From NCBI GenBank assembly GCA_009692925.1, contig SHYG01000009.1:1-49683 (forward strand): a DNA stretch of 49,683 bases, given 5' to 3'. The position numbers and the translations under genes were made by a program. The notes beneath the pieces are model-generated. The model was not told where the DNA came from, did not search any database, and saw nothing but the letters and a program-made list of their open reading frames with translations. Of the stretch, positions 41,160 through 49,617 are shown one piece after another (positions within the stretch are counted from its first letter, which is position 1; the number at the start of each line of letters is the position of its first letter). This stretch comes from Dehalococcoidia bacterium. Its GTDB lineage: Bacteria; Chloroflexota; Dehalococcoidia; Lucifugimonadales; UBA3495.

Positions 41160-41972
41160 TTACCGGCCTGCCTGCTTGCCGATGCCCTGCTCAACGAAGA
41201 CCGAGCGGGCCACCTGCATGGCGGTGCGGGTGTTAAAGTAGCCCCCGTACAGCATGATCTGGATGAAGACCTCCATGATCTCGTCGGGGGTCATGCCCAC
41301 GCGCAGGGCGCCCTCAATGCGGCGGCGAAGCTGGCGGTCGTAGCGGCCCAGCACCGTCATGGACGAAAGGCCGCACATGGCGCGGGCCTTGTCGTCCAGA
41401 TGCGGCCTGGTGTAGATGGCCCCCCAATGGTACTCGTTAATCAGCCGGTCCACCTGCATCTCTGGGGAGTCCGGGTCATCGGTCTGGTAGACGGTGATGT
41501 CCCCCATGTGTTGCTCGTGGGCGGCCACGCCAGCCTGGTACAGCTCGTCGGCAGTCTGCTGGGAGTCGTAGACCTGGGTGGGCGTAAACTGGATGCCCCA
41601 GTCATCAAAGACCTCTTTGGTGATGCGCAGGGCGGTCTCCACCGCGGGCACACCCACATAGAAGGTCAGCTGGATGAACACCTCCACCACCTGGTCGGGG
41701 GCCAGGCCCAGGTTGATGGAGCGCTCAATGTGCCGTCGCAGCAGGGGGAGCTGGCCCAGGGCCATGAGCGCCGACATGGTGCAGACGCAGCGTTGCTGGG
41801 AGGTGAGGCCCGGCCGGGTCCAGACGGACCCAAAGAGCGATTCATCAATAATACGCTTCAGGTCCGGGGCTAACTGGTCAATTCCGGGCAGACTGAAGTG
41901 GCTCCGGTCCCCCCCTGCCATATGGGACCGCATGGCTTGGCCTTTTTCGTACCGGTCGTTCAGCGAATCCAA
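41160..41972 (-). CDS. Tandem carboxymuconolactone decarboxylase-like protein
   Basis: About 270 residues containing two CMD/AhpD-like helical domains. Domain 1 (about 30-130): FGSVWTRPGLTSQQRCVCTMSALMALGQLPLLRRHIERSINLGLAPDQVVEVFIQLTFYVGVPAVETAL. Domain 2 (about 180-270): WGAIYTRPHLDDKARAMCGLSSMTVLGRYDRQLRRRIEGALRVGMTPDEIMEVFIQIMLYGGYFNTRTAM. No CxxC redox pair is present, so it is of the decarboxylase-like rather than AhpD redox type. A TTG at 41972 has GGGAGGA six bases upstream, which selects it over an ATG 21 codons earlier. The substrate is unknown. Confidence 0.83.
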   Translation of the reverse strand: MDSLNDRYEKGQAMRSHMAGGDRSHFSLPGIDQLAPDLKRIIDESLFGSVWTRPGLTSQQRCVCTMSALMALGQLPLLRRHIERSINLGLAPDQVVEVFIQLTFYVGVPAVETALRITKEVFDDWGIQFTPTQVYDSQQTADELYQAGVAAHEQHMGDITVYQTDDPDSPEMQVDRLINEYHWGAIYTRPHLDDKARAMCGLSSMTVLGRYDRQLRRRIEGALRVGMTPDEIMEVFIQIMLYGGYFNTRTAMQVARSVFVEQGIGKQAGR

Positions 41973-42229
41973 GTCTGTTCCTCCCAATTTATTTCCCCAA
42001 GCGCTCGCGCTCTGCGGGCTGTAGCCTGCTTCCATAAAACACTATGGCACAATGGCTAGAATGGCGAACAGCTTGGGGACACTGGCGTTTTCCGACAGCA
42101 CATTATAGCGCATCATCAGTAATGTCACAGCCCATGCTCCCAGTCTGCCGCTCCCGCAGAGCCGCCCCGAGTCCCGGTGCGCAGGGCGTAGGGACTGCAT
42201 GAGTAATGGCGACTAAGCGTGGCCAGTTG

Positions 42230-42238
42230 TGCCATAAT
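42230..42238 (+). promoter_or_regulatory. Extended -10 box of the CrtC-like lipoprotein gene
   Basis: TGCCATAAT lies such that transcription would begin near 42245, beside the GTG at 42246. The -35 region is poor. Confidence 0.4.
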
Positions 42239-42245
42239 GGCGGGC

Positions 42246-43508
42246 GTGCGCTTAAAGGAATTGCTAAGTAGTCACCGTGGCGCCCTGCTGTTCGTGGTGG
42301 CCACAGCACTGATTGCAGCCTTCTCCGCCACGGCTTGCGGGAAGAGTCCCTCTGCGGCGCCGTCAACTCCTACAAAAGCGCCCACGACTATCGGCACTGC
42401 CTCACCCAGCACCACCTCCCCGACTCCCGTGTCCACCCCTCCCTTCCCTTCACCCACTCCGGCGCTGGCAGCGGGCAGAACTCCCTTCCCACTTGGGGCA
42501 GGGACACCCATCCCACCGACAACGTTGCCGTTAATCCAATCACCCCTGCCCCGGGATGAAGGCTCCCATAACGCGCCCATCGAGTGGTGGTATTTCAACG
42601 GCCACCTGGCAGATGCCAGCGGCAAGGAGTATTCCTTCCATTACGTCACCTTCCAGCGGCCCACCGACAGCGGGCTGGCGACTCAGGTGATGCATGCCAG
42701 CTTTGGCGATTCTACCAAGCAAGCGTACTATCTAGGGGAGAAGCTGGCGCTGGGGACAACTTCCCCATTGCCGGGGAGCTTCCTTTTTCAAGCCGAGGGC
42801 TGGCGAATGGCGGGGGACGGCCTGGACTACGTGCTCGCCTTCGATCTTAGGGATGTCTCCCTGCTGCTGCGGGCCGGCTCCCGCAAGCCTCCGGTGCTGC
42901 ACCAGGAAACCGGGCTGGTGAGCCTGGGCCCCGCCGGACAGAGCTACTACTACTCCCGCACCCGCCTGGAGGCGTTGGGCACCGTGACCTTTGGCAGGGA
43001 GCCAGTAGAGGTGCGAGGCACACTTTGGATGGACCACCAGTGGGGATCCTTCAACACCTCTCCGGTGGGTTGGGACTGGGTGGCACTGCAGTTGGGCGAC
43101 GGCTCGGAGCTGATGGTGTCGGCGGTTTGGGGCGTTATCAACCACCGGCCGTTGGTATCCTATGGCACGTATGTTGCCGCGGACGGTTCGGTGAAGCACT
43201 TGGCGGGACATGAGGTGGCCTTCACCCCCACGGGCGTTTGGACCAGCCCCTCTAACGAAACCGTTTATCCCATGGGATGGCAACTGGGAGTGCTGCCGCT
43301 TTCTCTGGTTGTTGCAGTAACTCCGGTGCAACAGAACGCCGAGTTCAACGCCAGCACCTACATTCCCGTGCCCTATTGGGAGGGCGCGGTTAAGGTGCAG
43401 GGAACACGCGGCGGTGTCGCTATTGCGGGCAAGGGGTTTGTGGAGATGGTCGGTTACGCGGCTCGCAAGGCCGGCCCCGGCGCTACCGTGGGAACCCAGG
43501 GGCGGTAG
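42246..43508 (+). CDS. CrtC/AttH-like lipocalin-domain lipoprotein
   Basis: About 420 residues from GTG at 42246 (an ATG at 42237 is the alternative). A signal peptide with lipobox-like FSATAC, a 60-residue Pro/Thr/Ser linker and then a two-part beta-barrel domain with the family marks APIEWWYFNGHLADASGKEYSFHYVTF (about 110-136) and VRGTLWMDHQWGSF (about 257-270). This domain occurs in CrtC (hydroxyneurosporene synthase) and AttH-type lipocalin proteins. The lipoprotein nature makes a carotenoid role unlikely; it may bind a lipid or isoprenoid at the cell surface. Confidence 0.8.
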   Translation: MRLKELLSSHRGALLFVVATALIAAFSATACGKSPSAAPSTPTKAPTTIGTASPSTTSPTPVSTPPFPSPTPALAAGRTPFPLGAGTPIPPTTLPLIQSPLPRDEGSHNAPIEWWYFNGHLADASGKEYSFHYVTFQRPTDSGLATQVMHASFGDSTKQAYYLGEKLALGTTSPLPGSFLFQAEGWRMAGDGLDYVLAFDLRDVSLLLRAGSRKPPVLHQETGLVSLGPAGQSYYYSRTRLEALGTVTFGREPVEVRGTLWMDHQWGSFNTSPVGWDWVALQLGDGSELMVSAVWGVINHRPLVSYGTYVAADGSVKHLAGHEVAFTPTGVWTSPSNETVYPMGWQLGVLPLSLVVAVTPVQQNAEFNASTYIPVPYWEGAVKVQGTRGGVAIAGKGFVEMVGYAARKAGPGATVGTQGR

Positions 43509-43534
43509 CACCAGTTAGGATAACGCCCTGCGCT

Positions 43535-44362
43535 TTACAAACTTGGCGACAAGTTGCACGGTATGCCAATACCCTGCTCGTCTATCTCCGGCCCCAGTCT
43601 GCCGGCGTAGGCCTCAAAAAACCTCTTGATGCGGCTCCGATCCACTCCGCGCATTGTGTCCAATACCCCCCAGGCGGCTAGGGACACGCTCCCCGGTTCC
43701 GGCTTGTCGTAGTAGCGGGTGACGCCCCAGGCCCGGCTAAGGTCCACGTCGTCTACCGTCTGCCTCAACTGACTTGCCTCGGCCGGCGTCAAGTTGTAGC
43801 TGACCACGATGTTGCTGTGCTCCAGGTTGTGGACAATCCGCTCGTCGGGCAGCCCTTCCGGGTAGAAGCCGCAGTCGGCCCAGCGGGGCCAGTGCTGGCC
43901 GGAGGTGGGTGGGATGGTGCTGTAGATGACGGTGCGGCCTTCGGGCACGTGAGAGGCGTCGTCAATCGGGTATTGGACGCCGACTCCGGGTTTGTAAGTA
44001 GTGCTGTTGCCGGCCGGCGGGGACGTCAGAATCCCCGGTTCGAACCCACCCTTGCTGCCGATCTCGGAAAGCAGTGTCACTGCCAACACAGCCACCAGGA
44101 CCGCCACCACGATGGACGCGGCGATGATCACCCAGAAGGCGATCAAGTAGGAGCCGAACCGCTGACCCAGGCTGGCCAAGTCTTCCATCCGAGGCCGTTG
44201 CGGAGTGCCCGCGGGTGGTTGCGGCGCGCCCAGCACCGGCAATGGTGGCGGTGCCACGACCAGGTCGGGCTGGAGCGACACCGTTGGGGTCAGGTTATTC
44301 CCGCACTGGGGGCAGAAGACAGAGGAGTCCTGGATCTGGGCGACGCACTTGGGACAGAACAT
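43535..44362 (-). CDS. Zinc-ribbon membrane protein with DUF3105 domain
   Basis: A 275-residue protein. An N-terminal zinc ribbon with CPKC...CPQC (about 3-21) is followed by a Pro-rich linker, one transmembrane helix (SYLIAFWVIIAASIVVAVLVAVLAVTLL, about 91-118) and an external DUF3105 domain with IYSTIPPTSGQHWPRWADCGFYPEGLPDERIVHNLEHSNIVVSYN (about 146-190). DUF3105 has conserved His and Cys that could bind metal, but its function is not known. The fusion with a zinc ribbon is recurrent in Chloroflexota-like genomes as far as I recall. Confidence 0.85.
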   Translation of the reverse strand: MFCPKCVAQIQDSSVFCPQCGNNLTPTVSLQPDLVVAPPPLPVLGAPQPPAGTPQRPRMEDLASLGQRFGSYLIAFWVIIAASIVVAVLVAVLAVTLLSEIGSKGGFEPGILTSPPAGNSTTYKPGVGVQYPIDDASHVPEGRTVIYSTIPPTSGQHWPRWADCGFYPEGLPDERIVHNLEHSNIVVSYNLTPAEASQLRQTVDDVDLSRAWGVTRYYDKPEPGSVSLAAWGVLDTMRGVDRSRIKRFFEAYAGRLGPEIDEQGIGIPCNLSPSL

Positions 44363-44455
44363 GTTGAGCCCTCCATTGAGTCTTACTACTTTGTATCATA
44401 TTGGAAGCAGATTAGCATTCCGCAAGCATGATTCTTAACTGATGTTATCCATGCC

Positions 44456-44485
44456 TTGCGCACCGTCCCGCGCTGCCCGTATCAT
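44456..44485 (+). promoter_or_regulatory. Promoter of the glycine cleavage operon
   Basis: TTGCGC (44456-44461), 18 bases, TATCAT (44480-44485). The predicted start is near 44492, so the GTG at 44491 cannot be the gcvT start and the TTG at 44527 is preferred. No glycine riboswitch was recognised in the short leader. Confidence 0.45.
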
Positions 44486-44526
44486 GCTTCGTGCTGCAAG
44501 TATCTCCACCTGAGAGGCAACCCAAG

Positions 44527-45651
44527 TTGACCCTGCCCAGCCTGCGGACCGCGCTCTACTCCACCCACCTGGCGCTGGGGGCGCGCATGGTGCCCTTCGG
44601 CGGGTGGGACATGCCGGTGCAGTATTCCAGCATCCTGGCGGAGGTCAAGGCGGTGCGCACCGCCGTGGGGCTGTTCGACGTCTCCCACATGGGCCGGCTG
44701 TACATCTCCGGCCCCCGCGCCACCCAGTTCCTGGACTGGGTGCTCACCGGCTCGGCCTCCAGCCTGCGGGCGGGACGGGCCCGGTACTGCTTCATCTGCA
44801 ACGAGCGCGGCGGCGTGATTGACGACACCATCTTCTACCGGCTGGCGGAGGACCAGTACTTGCTCGTCCCCAACGCGGGCAACCGCCCGGCGGTGCTGGC
44901 CTGGTTTCAGGACTGGATCGGCCGCCGGTTCCCCGGGGGCGTGACCATTCAGGACCGCACCCAGTCCACCGGCCTGCTGGCGCTGCAGGGGCCGGGCGCG
45001 GCCCAGGCGCTGGACCAGGTGTGTCGGCTGGATGGGGGAGATGCCCCTTCAACGCTGCGGGCCTTCGCCTGGGGTCGCGGGAAGCTGGCGGGCAAGGCGG
45101 TGTTCATGGGCCGCACCGGGTATACGGGCGAGGACGGGTTTGAGCTGGTGACAGAGGCCGCCGACGCGGAGTTCCTGTGGCGCACGCTGCAAGACCAGGG
45201 TGCGTTGCCCTGCGGCCTGGGAGCGCGGGACGTGCTGCGGCTGGAGGCGGGGCTGCCCCTGCACAGCCACGAGATTGACCCGGAGACCACGCCCATCCAG
45301 GCGGGGCTGGAGAGGTTTGTCCGCCCCGAGGGGGAATTTGCCGGCGCGCCGGTTCTGCGGCGGCAACAGAGTGAGGGCGTGGCGCGCAAGCTGGTTGGCC
45401 TGACGCTGCCGGGGCGCAGCGCTCCGCGGGCGGGATACCCCATCCTGGAGGGCGGCCAGCCGGTGGGAGCGGTCACCAGCGGCAGCTACTCGCCCACCCT
45501 TGACACCAGCATCGCGATGGGCTACGTTTTGGTGCGTTGCGCCACCCCCGGCCAAACTCTGGAGGTGGACATACGGGGCCGGGCCGCCGCCGCGCAGGTG
45601 GTTCCCCTGCCCTTCTACACGCGGCCCAGGCGACGTCCTGAGCCTGCCTAA
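44527..45651 (+). CDS. gcvT: Glycine cleavage system T protein (aminomethyltransferase)
   Basis: A 374-residue folate-binding enzyme that takes the aminomethyl group from lipoyl-GcvH and gives methylene-THF and ammonia. Signatures are MVPFGGWDMPVQYSSILAEVKAVRTAVGLFDVSHMGRL (about 22-59), ALQGPGAAQAL, GRTGYTGEDGFELV (about 196-209) and LGARDVLRLEAGLPLHSHEID (about 233-253). The length is normal. The TTG at 44527 has GAGAGG nine bases upstream. It is the first gene of gcvT-gcvH-gcvPA-gcvPB. Confidence 0.95.
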   Translation: MTLPSLRTALYSTHLALGARMVPFGGWDMPVQYSSILAEVKAVRTAVGLFDVSHMGRLYISGPRATQFLDWVLTGSASSLRAGRARYCFICNERGGVIDDTIFYRLAEDQYLLVPNAGNRPAVLAWFQDWIGRRFPGGVTIQDRTQSTGLLALQGPGAAQALDQVCRLDGGDAPSTLRAFAWGRGKLAGKAVFMGRTGYTGEDGFELVTEAADAEFLWRTLQDQGALPCGLGARDVLRLEAGLPLHSHEIDPETTPIQAGLERFVRPEGEFAGAPVLRRQQSEGVARKLVGLTLPGRSAPRAGYPILEGGQPVGAVTSGSYSPTLDTSIAMGYVLVRCATPGQTLEVDIRGRAAAAQVVPLPFYTRPRRRPEPA

Positions 45652-45668
45652 GGGAGGTCTCCGTCCAG

Positions 45669-46061
45669 TTGAACCCCGACGACCGCAAGTACACCAAGGA
45701 GCACGAATGGGTCAAGTTGGAGAACGCCCGCACTGGCCTGGCGCTGGTGGGCATAACCCACTACGCCCAGGACCAACTGGGCGACATCGTCTACTTTGAC
45801 CTGCCCAAGCCCGGCGCCAGTCTCAAGCAACTCCAGAAAATGGGCGAGGTGGAGTCGGTGAAGGCGGTGTCCGACCTGTTCTCGCCGGTGACCGGCCAGG
45901 TGGTGGAGACCAACCCGGAGCTGGGCAGCCACCCGGAGCTGGCCAACCATGACCCCTTCAACGCGGGCTGGCTGCTGCGCGTGACCATCGCCGGCGCCGG
46001 CGAGCTCCAGAAGCTGATGTCCGCTGCGGAGTACGATGCCTTCATCGGGGGTTTGCATTAA
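45669..46061 (+). CDS. gcvH: Glycine cleavage system H protein
   Basis: A 130-residue lipoyl carrier protein of the glycine cleavage complex. It contains KYTKEHEWVKLE (about 7-18), GITHYAQDQLGDIVYFDLP and the lipoylation motif GEVESVKAVSDLFSPVTGQV with the target Lys (about residue 64), ending with GWLLRVTIA...EYDAFI. It starts with TTG at 45669 after GGGAGGT, 17 bases past gcvT. Confidence 0.96.
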   Translation: MNPDDRKYTKEHEWVKLENARTGLALVGITHYAQDQLGDIVYFDLPKPGASLKQLQKMGEVESVKAVSDLFSPVTGQVVETNPELGSHPELANHDPFNAGWLLRVTIAGAGELQKLMSAAEYDAFIGGLH

Positions 46062-46066
46062 CGCGT

Positions 46067-46156
46067 TCAGCATTCAGCTATCAGCCATCAGCCCCCGCCC
46101 CGTGGTGCGGGTGGGGCTGGGAAGCTGTCTGCTGACCGCTGAGAGCTGATTGCTGA
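46067..46156. repeat. CAGC-rich inverted repeat inside the gcv operon
   Basis: Arms 46067-46092 and 46131-46156 pair at 22 of 26 positions (TCAGCATTCAGC... type). The 38-base middle contains a second small hairpin (CCCCGCCCCGTGGTGCGGGTGGGG). It sits between gcvH and gcvPA and could lower read-through or affect RNA stability. Confidence 0.65.
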
Positions 46157-46164
46157 GAGCTACT

Positions 46165-47508
46165 ATGCCTTTCCAGTCCCACTACATCCCCAACACCCAG
46201 CAGGAGCAGGCGGAGATGCTGGCGACGCTGGGCCTTAGCTCCATCGACGAGTTGTTCCTGGACATCCCCCAGGAGCACCGCAACCCGTCGCTGGACCTGC
46301 CGCCGCCCATGTCGGAGCTGGAGATCCAGCGGGAACTGGGGGGCCTGGCCGCCCGCAATCGACCCCTGGGCAGCGGCCCCTCGTTCCTGGGCGCGGGGTC
46401 ATACCACCACTTCATCCCGGCCATCGTCAAGGCGCTGATGACTCGCGGAGAGTTCCTCACCGCCTACACGCCCTACCAGCCGGAAGCCAGCCAGGGCACC
46501 CTGCAGGTGATCTACGAGTTCCAGACCCTGGTGAGCAACCTCTACGGCATGGAGGTGGCCAACGCCGGCATGTACGACGGCGCCACCAGCCTGGCGGAAG
46601 GGGCGCTCATGGCCTGCCGGGTGACGCGGCGCTCCCAGGTGGCGGTGTCCGACACCGTATCCCCCGCCTGCGTGGAGGTCATCCGCACCTACTGCCAGCC
46701 CCAGGGAATTGCGGTAGACCTGGTGCGCCATTGGGACCCCCAGGTGACCAGCCAGACTGCCTGTCTGGTGGCCCAGTACCCCAACTTCTACGGCTCCATC
46801 GAGGATATTGCGGGGCTGGCCCGGCTGGCCCACGGCCAGGAGGCGCTGCTGGTGCTCTCGGCGGATCCCACGGCCATGGGCCTGTTGCAGTCGCCGGGCC
46901 ACTACGACGCCGACATCGTCACCGGGGAGGGCCAGCCCCTGGGCATCCCGCCCAGCTTTGGCGGCCCATATCTTGGGCTGTTCACCTGCAAGCAGCAGTA
47001 CATCCGCCAGATGCCCAGCCGCCTGGTGGGCCGCACCGTGGACCGCCTGGGCCGCACCGGCTACGTGCTGACCCTGCAGACCCGGGAGCAGCACATCCGC
47101 CGGGAGCGGGCCACCAGCAACATCTGCACCAACGAGGCCCTGTTCGCCCTGGCCGCCACCATCTACCTGGCCGCCCTGGGCAAGCAAGGCCTGAAACAGG
47201 TGGCGGAGCTATGCTACCACAAGGCCCACTACGCCGCGGCGCGCATCGCGGAGCTTCCCGGCTACTCCCTGCCCTTCCAGCGCGGGGCCTTCTTCCAGGA
47301 GTTTGTGGCGCAGTGCCCGGCGCCGCCCGCGGAGATTAACCGCCGGCTGCTGGAGCGCAACATTCTGGGGGGCCTGGACCTGAGCGGGCCAGTCTACCGG
47401 CCACTGCTGCCCCCGGCGGTGGATAAGGGGATGCTGCTGTGCGTCACCGAGATGAACACCCGCGCGGACATTGACGCCCTGGTGGCGGCCCTGGGGGAGT
47501 TGGGCTAA
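46165..47508 (+). CDS. gcvPA: Glycine dehydrogenase (decarboxylating) subunit 1
   Basis: A 447-residue alpha part of the split P protein, which decarboxylates glycine and loads aminomethyl onto GcvH. It has YIPNTQQEQAEMLATLGLSSIDELFLDIP (about 6-34), SFLGAGSYHHFIPAIVKAL, YTPYQPEASQGTLQVIYEFQTLVSNLYGMEVANAGMYDGATSLAEGALMA (about 98-147), PPSFGGPYLGLFTCKQQYIRQMPSRLVGRT and ATSNICTNEALFALAATIYLAALG. The PLP Lys is on the beta chain. The ATG at 46165 is chosen over a TTG five codons earlier. It is directly followed by gcvPB. Confidence 0.95.
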   Translation: MPFQSHYIPNTQQEQAEMLATLGLSSIDELFLDIPQEHRNPSLDLPPPMSELEIQRELGGLAARNRPLGSGPSFLGAGSYHHFIPAIVKALMTRGEFLTAYTPYQPEASQGTLQVIYEFQTLVSNLYGMEVANAGMYDGATSLAEGALMACRVTRRSQVAVSDTVSPACVEVIRTYCQPQGIAVDLVRHWDPQVTSQTACLVAQYPNFYGSIEDIAGLARLAHGQEALLVLSADPTAMGLLQSPGHYDADIVTGEGQPLGIPPSFGGPYLGLFTCKQQYIRQMPSRLVGRTVDRLGRTGYVLTLQTREQHIRRERATSNICTNEALFALAATIYLAALGKQGLKQVAELCYHKAHYAAARIAELPGYSLPFQRGAFFQEFVAQCPAPPAEINRRLLERNILGGLDLSGPVYRPLLPPAVDKGMLLCVTEMNTRADIDALVAALGELG

Positions 47509-48999
47509 ATGATCAAGGGCGGCAACCGAAACACAGCCAAACTGCTCATGGAGCGCAGCGTGCCCGACCGGGTGGGCTCGGTGCTGCCAGCCCTGGACGT
47601 GCCGGAGCAGCCTCTGCCCGACAGGGCGCTGCTGCGGGATGATCTGGCCCTGCCGGAGGTGTCCGAGCCGGAGGTGGTGCAGTACTTCACCGGGTTGAGC
47701 CAGCTCAACTACTCTATTGACACCCACTTCTACCCCCTGGGCAGCTGCACCATGAAGTACAACCCCAAGATTAACGACGAGGTGGCCTTCTGGCCCGGCT
47801 TTGCCGGCATCCACCCGCTGCAACCGCCGGAATTGGCCCAGGGGGCGCTGGAGCTGCTGTGGCGGCTGCAGGGGTTCTTGCAGGAGATTACCGGCATGGC
47901 GGGAGTCAGCCTGGCCACCCTGGCGGGCGCCCACGGCGAGTTGGCCGGGGTGCTGATGATCCGCGCCTGCCACCTGGCGCGGGGCGACACGGCCCGCCGC
48001 AAGATGGCCATCCCCGACAGCGCCCACGGCACCAACCCCGCCTCGGCGGCCATGGCGGGGTTCGAGGTAGTGACCCTGCCCTCCGACAAGGCCGGCAATG
48101 TGGACCTGGCCGCCCTGCGCCAGTTGGCCGGGCCAGACCTGGCGGGGGTGATGATCACCCTGCCCAGCACCCTGGGGCTGTTCGACACCCACATCGTGGA
48201 GGTATGCCGGATAGTCCACCAGGCCGGCGGGCTGGTCTACGGCGACGGGGCCAACATGAACGCGCTGCTGGGCCGGGTTAAGCTGGGCGACTTGGGCTTC
48301 GACGTGGCCCACCTGAACCTGCACAAGACCTTCAGTACGCCCCACGGCGGCGGCGGCCCTGGCGCCGGGCCGGTGTGCTGCGTTGAGTCTCTGCTGCCCT
48401 ACCTGGCGGCGCCGGTGGTGGCTAGGGGCGGCGACGGCCCGGACTACACCTACCGCCTGATGACGCCGGAGGCCAGCATCGGCAAGGTCAGCGCCTTTCA
48501 CGGCAACTTTGGCGTGCTGGTCCGAGCCTACACCTATATCCGAACCCTGGGCGAGGCGGGCATCCGCTCCATCAGCGCCAACGCGGTGCTCAACGCCAAC
48601 TACATCCTGCAGGCATTGAAAGACACCTACCACCTGCCCTACGACCGCCGCTGCATGCACGAGGTGGTGTTCTCCGCCGATTGGCAGAAGGCGCGCGGCG
48701 TCAGCGGGCTGGAAATCGCCAAGCGGCTGCTGGACTACGGCTTCTACGCCCCCACGATGTACTTCCCCCTCATCGTGCCCGAAGCGCTGATGATTGAACC
48801 CACGGAGTCGGAGACGCGGGAGACCCTGGACGCCTTTATCCAGGCGTTGCGGGACATTGACCGGGAGATTACCGACAACCCCGACCTGGTGCGGCAGGCG
48901 CCCCACAGCACGCCGGTGACGCGGCTGGACGAGGCCCGCGCCGCCCGCCAGCCGAACCTGCGGTGGCGGAGAGAGCGATCAGGATCTGAGTACCCATGA
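47509..48999 (+). CDS. gcvPB: Glycine dehydrogenase (decarboxylating) subunit 2
   Basis: A 496-residue PLP-binding beta part of the split P protein. Key stretches are LSQLNYSIDTHFYPLGSCTMKYNPKINDEVAFWPGFAGIHPLQP (about 63-106), DSAHGTNPASAAMAGFEV and the PLP site DVAHLNLHKTFSTPHGGGGPGAGPV (about 265-289; Lys is the Schiff-base residue). It starts with ATG immediately after the gcvPA stop (no gap), fixing the operon order. The final residues (RERSGSEYP) go beyond the usual RWR ending and may reflect decay at the 3' junction. Confidence 0.95.
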   Translation: MIKGGNRNTAKLLMERSVPDRVGSVLPALDVPEQPLPDRALLRDDLALPEVSEPEVVQYFTGLSQLNYSIDTHFYPLGSCTMKYNPKINDEVAFWPGFAGIHPLQPPELAQGALELLWRLQGFLQEITGMAGVSLATLAGAHGELAGVLMIRACHLARGDTARRKMAIPDSAHGTNPASAAMAGFEVVTLPSDKAGNVDLAALRQLAGPDLAGVMITLPSTLGLFDTHIVEVCRIVHQAGGLVYGDGANMNALLGRVKLGDLGFDVAHLNLHKTFSTPHGGGGPGAGPVCCVESLLPYLAAPVVARGGDGPDYTYRLMTPEASIGKVSAFHGNFGVLVRAYTYIRTLGEAGIRSISANAVLNANYILQALKDTYHLPYDRRCMHEVVFSADWQKARGVSGLEIAKRLLDYGFYAPTMYFPLIVPEALMIEPTESETRETLDAFIQALRDIDREITDNPDLVRQAPHSTPVTRLDEARAARQPNLRWRRERSGSEYP

Positions 49000-49036
49000 C
49001 TGCCACAAAGTGCTTCAGGACGTTCCCCTGGACATG

Positions 49037-49591
49037 TTACTGGAGTGAGTCCTGATTTAGCCGCTCGATTCTTACCTTGATCCGAGTTAAGCGTGTCATG
49101 GAGAAAATAATCAACAGCCCCACGGAACGGGCCCAGCGCTTCCGTTCGTTAGGTAACATCGCCCGATAGACCTGGACACTAATTGACCTGGGCCGTATCC
49201 ACCTGGAGATTTCGCGCCAGTCCACGTTGCCTTTGGTCGCCGCAACGGACAGACAGCGCTGAACCGCCTCATCCTGCTGCGCATAGAAGAAGTATCCGTT
49301 CACAGCGAGAAAGACCCCCATGGTGGTTAGCGCAGTCCGCTTGTTACCGTCCACCAAGGAGTGGTTCTTGATGATGGAGCACAACAAGACGGCCGCCTTG
49401 TCGAAGATTGTTCGGTACAAGAATCGGCCGCCAAAAGTCTGCGAGGGTTGGGCCAGGGCGGATTCCAACAGGCCCTTCCCATGATCTCCACCCAAATACC
49501 GGAAAGCGGGCATCGGGTCCGGATAATCAGGGTAAGATGAGCTTGTCCCACAAACCCCCTTCTCGCAGGGTAGGTAAAGCAGTAAGCTCAT
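49037..49591 (-). CDS. Doc/Fic-family toxin with disrupted N-terminus
   Basis: Up to 184 residues in frame. The Fic/Doc active motif HSLVDGNKR (H-x-F/L-x-D-G-N-K-R type) lies in FDKAAVLLCSIIKNHSLVDGNKRTALTTMGVFLAVNGY, preceded by FRYLGGDHGKGLLESALAQPSQTFGGRFLYRTIF. Doc proteins AMPylate or phosphorylate translation factors. Family similarity begins only at about MPAFRYLGG (49513); the helix that normally precedes it is missing and the upstream residues do not look like Doc. A transposase starts 27 bases beyond the ATG at 49591 on the other strand, so an IS probably cut off the true 5' end. No antitoxin is seen. Confidence 0.6.
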   Translation of the reverse strand: MSLLLYLPCEKGVCGTSSSYPDYPDPMPAFRYLGGDHGKGLLESALAQPSQTFGGRFLYRTIFDKAAVLLCSIIKNHSLVDGNKRTALTTMGVFLAVNGYFFYAQQDEAVQRCLSVAATKGNVDWREISRWIRPRSISVQVYRAMLPNERKRWARSVGLLIIFSMTRLTRIKVRIERLNQDSLQ

Positions 49592-49617
49592 GGAAACATG
49601 GAGCGAGGTACGAGGGG

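Noticed and set aside
44362-44526. Glycine riboswitch in front of gcvT
   Set aside because: No tandem aptamer-like stems or conserved cores were recognised, and the predicted leader is only about 35 bases.
47209-48906. 565-residue open frame on the minus strand
   Set aside because: Antisense to gcvPA/gcvPB, which are unambiguous; the frame is low-complexity Gln/His/Gly.
48965-49043. Short frame ending THDCHKVLQDVPLDMLLE after gcvPB
   Set aside because: It reads like a protein C-terminus but has no start and overlaps the gcvPB end; too short to support a gene remnant.
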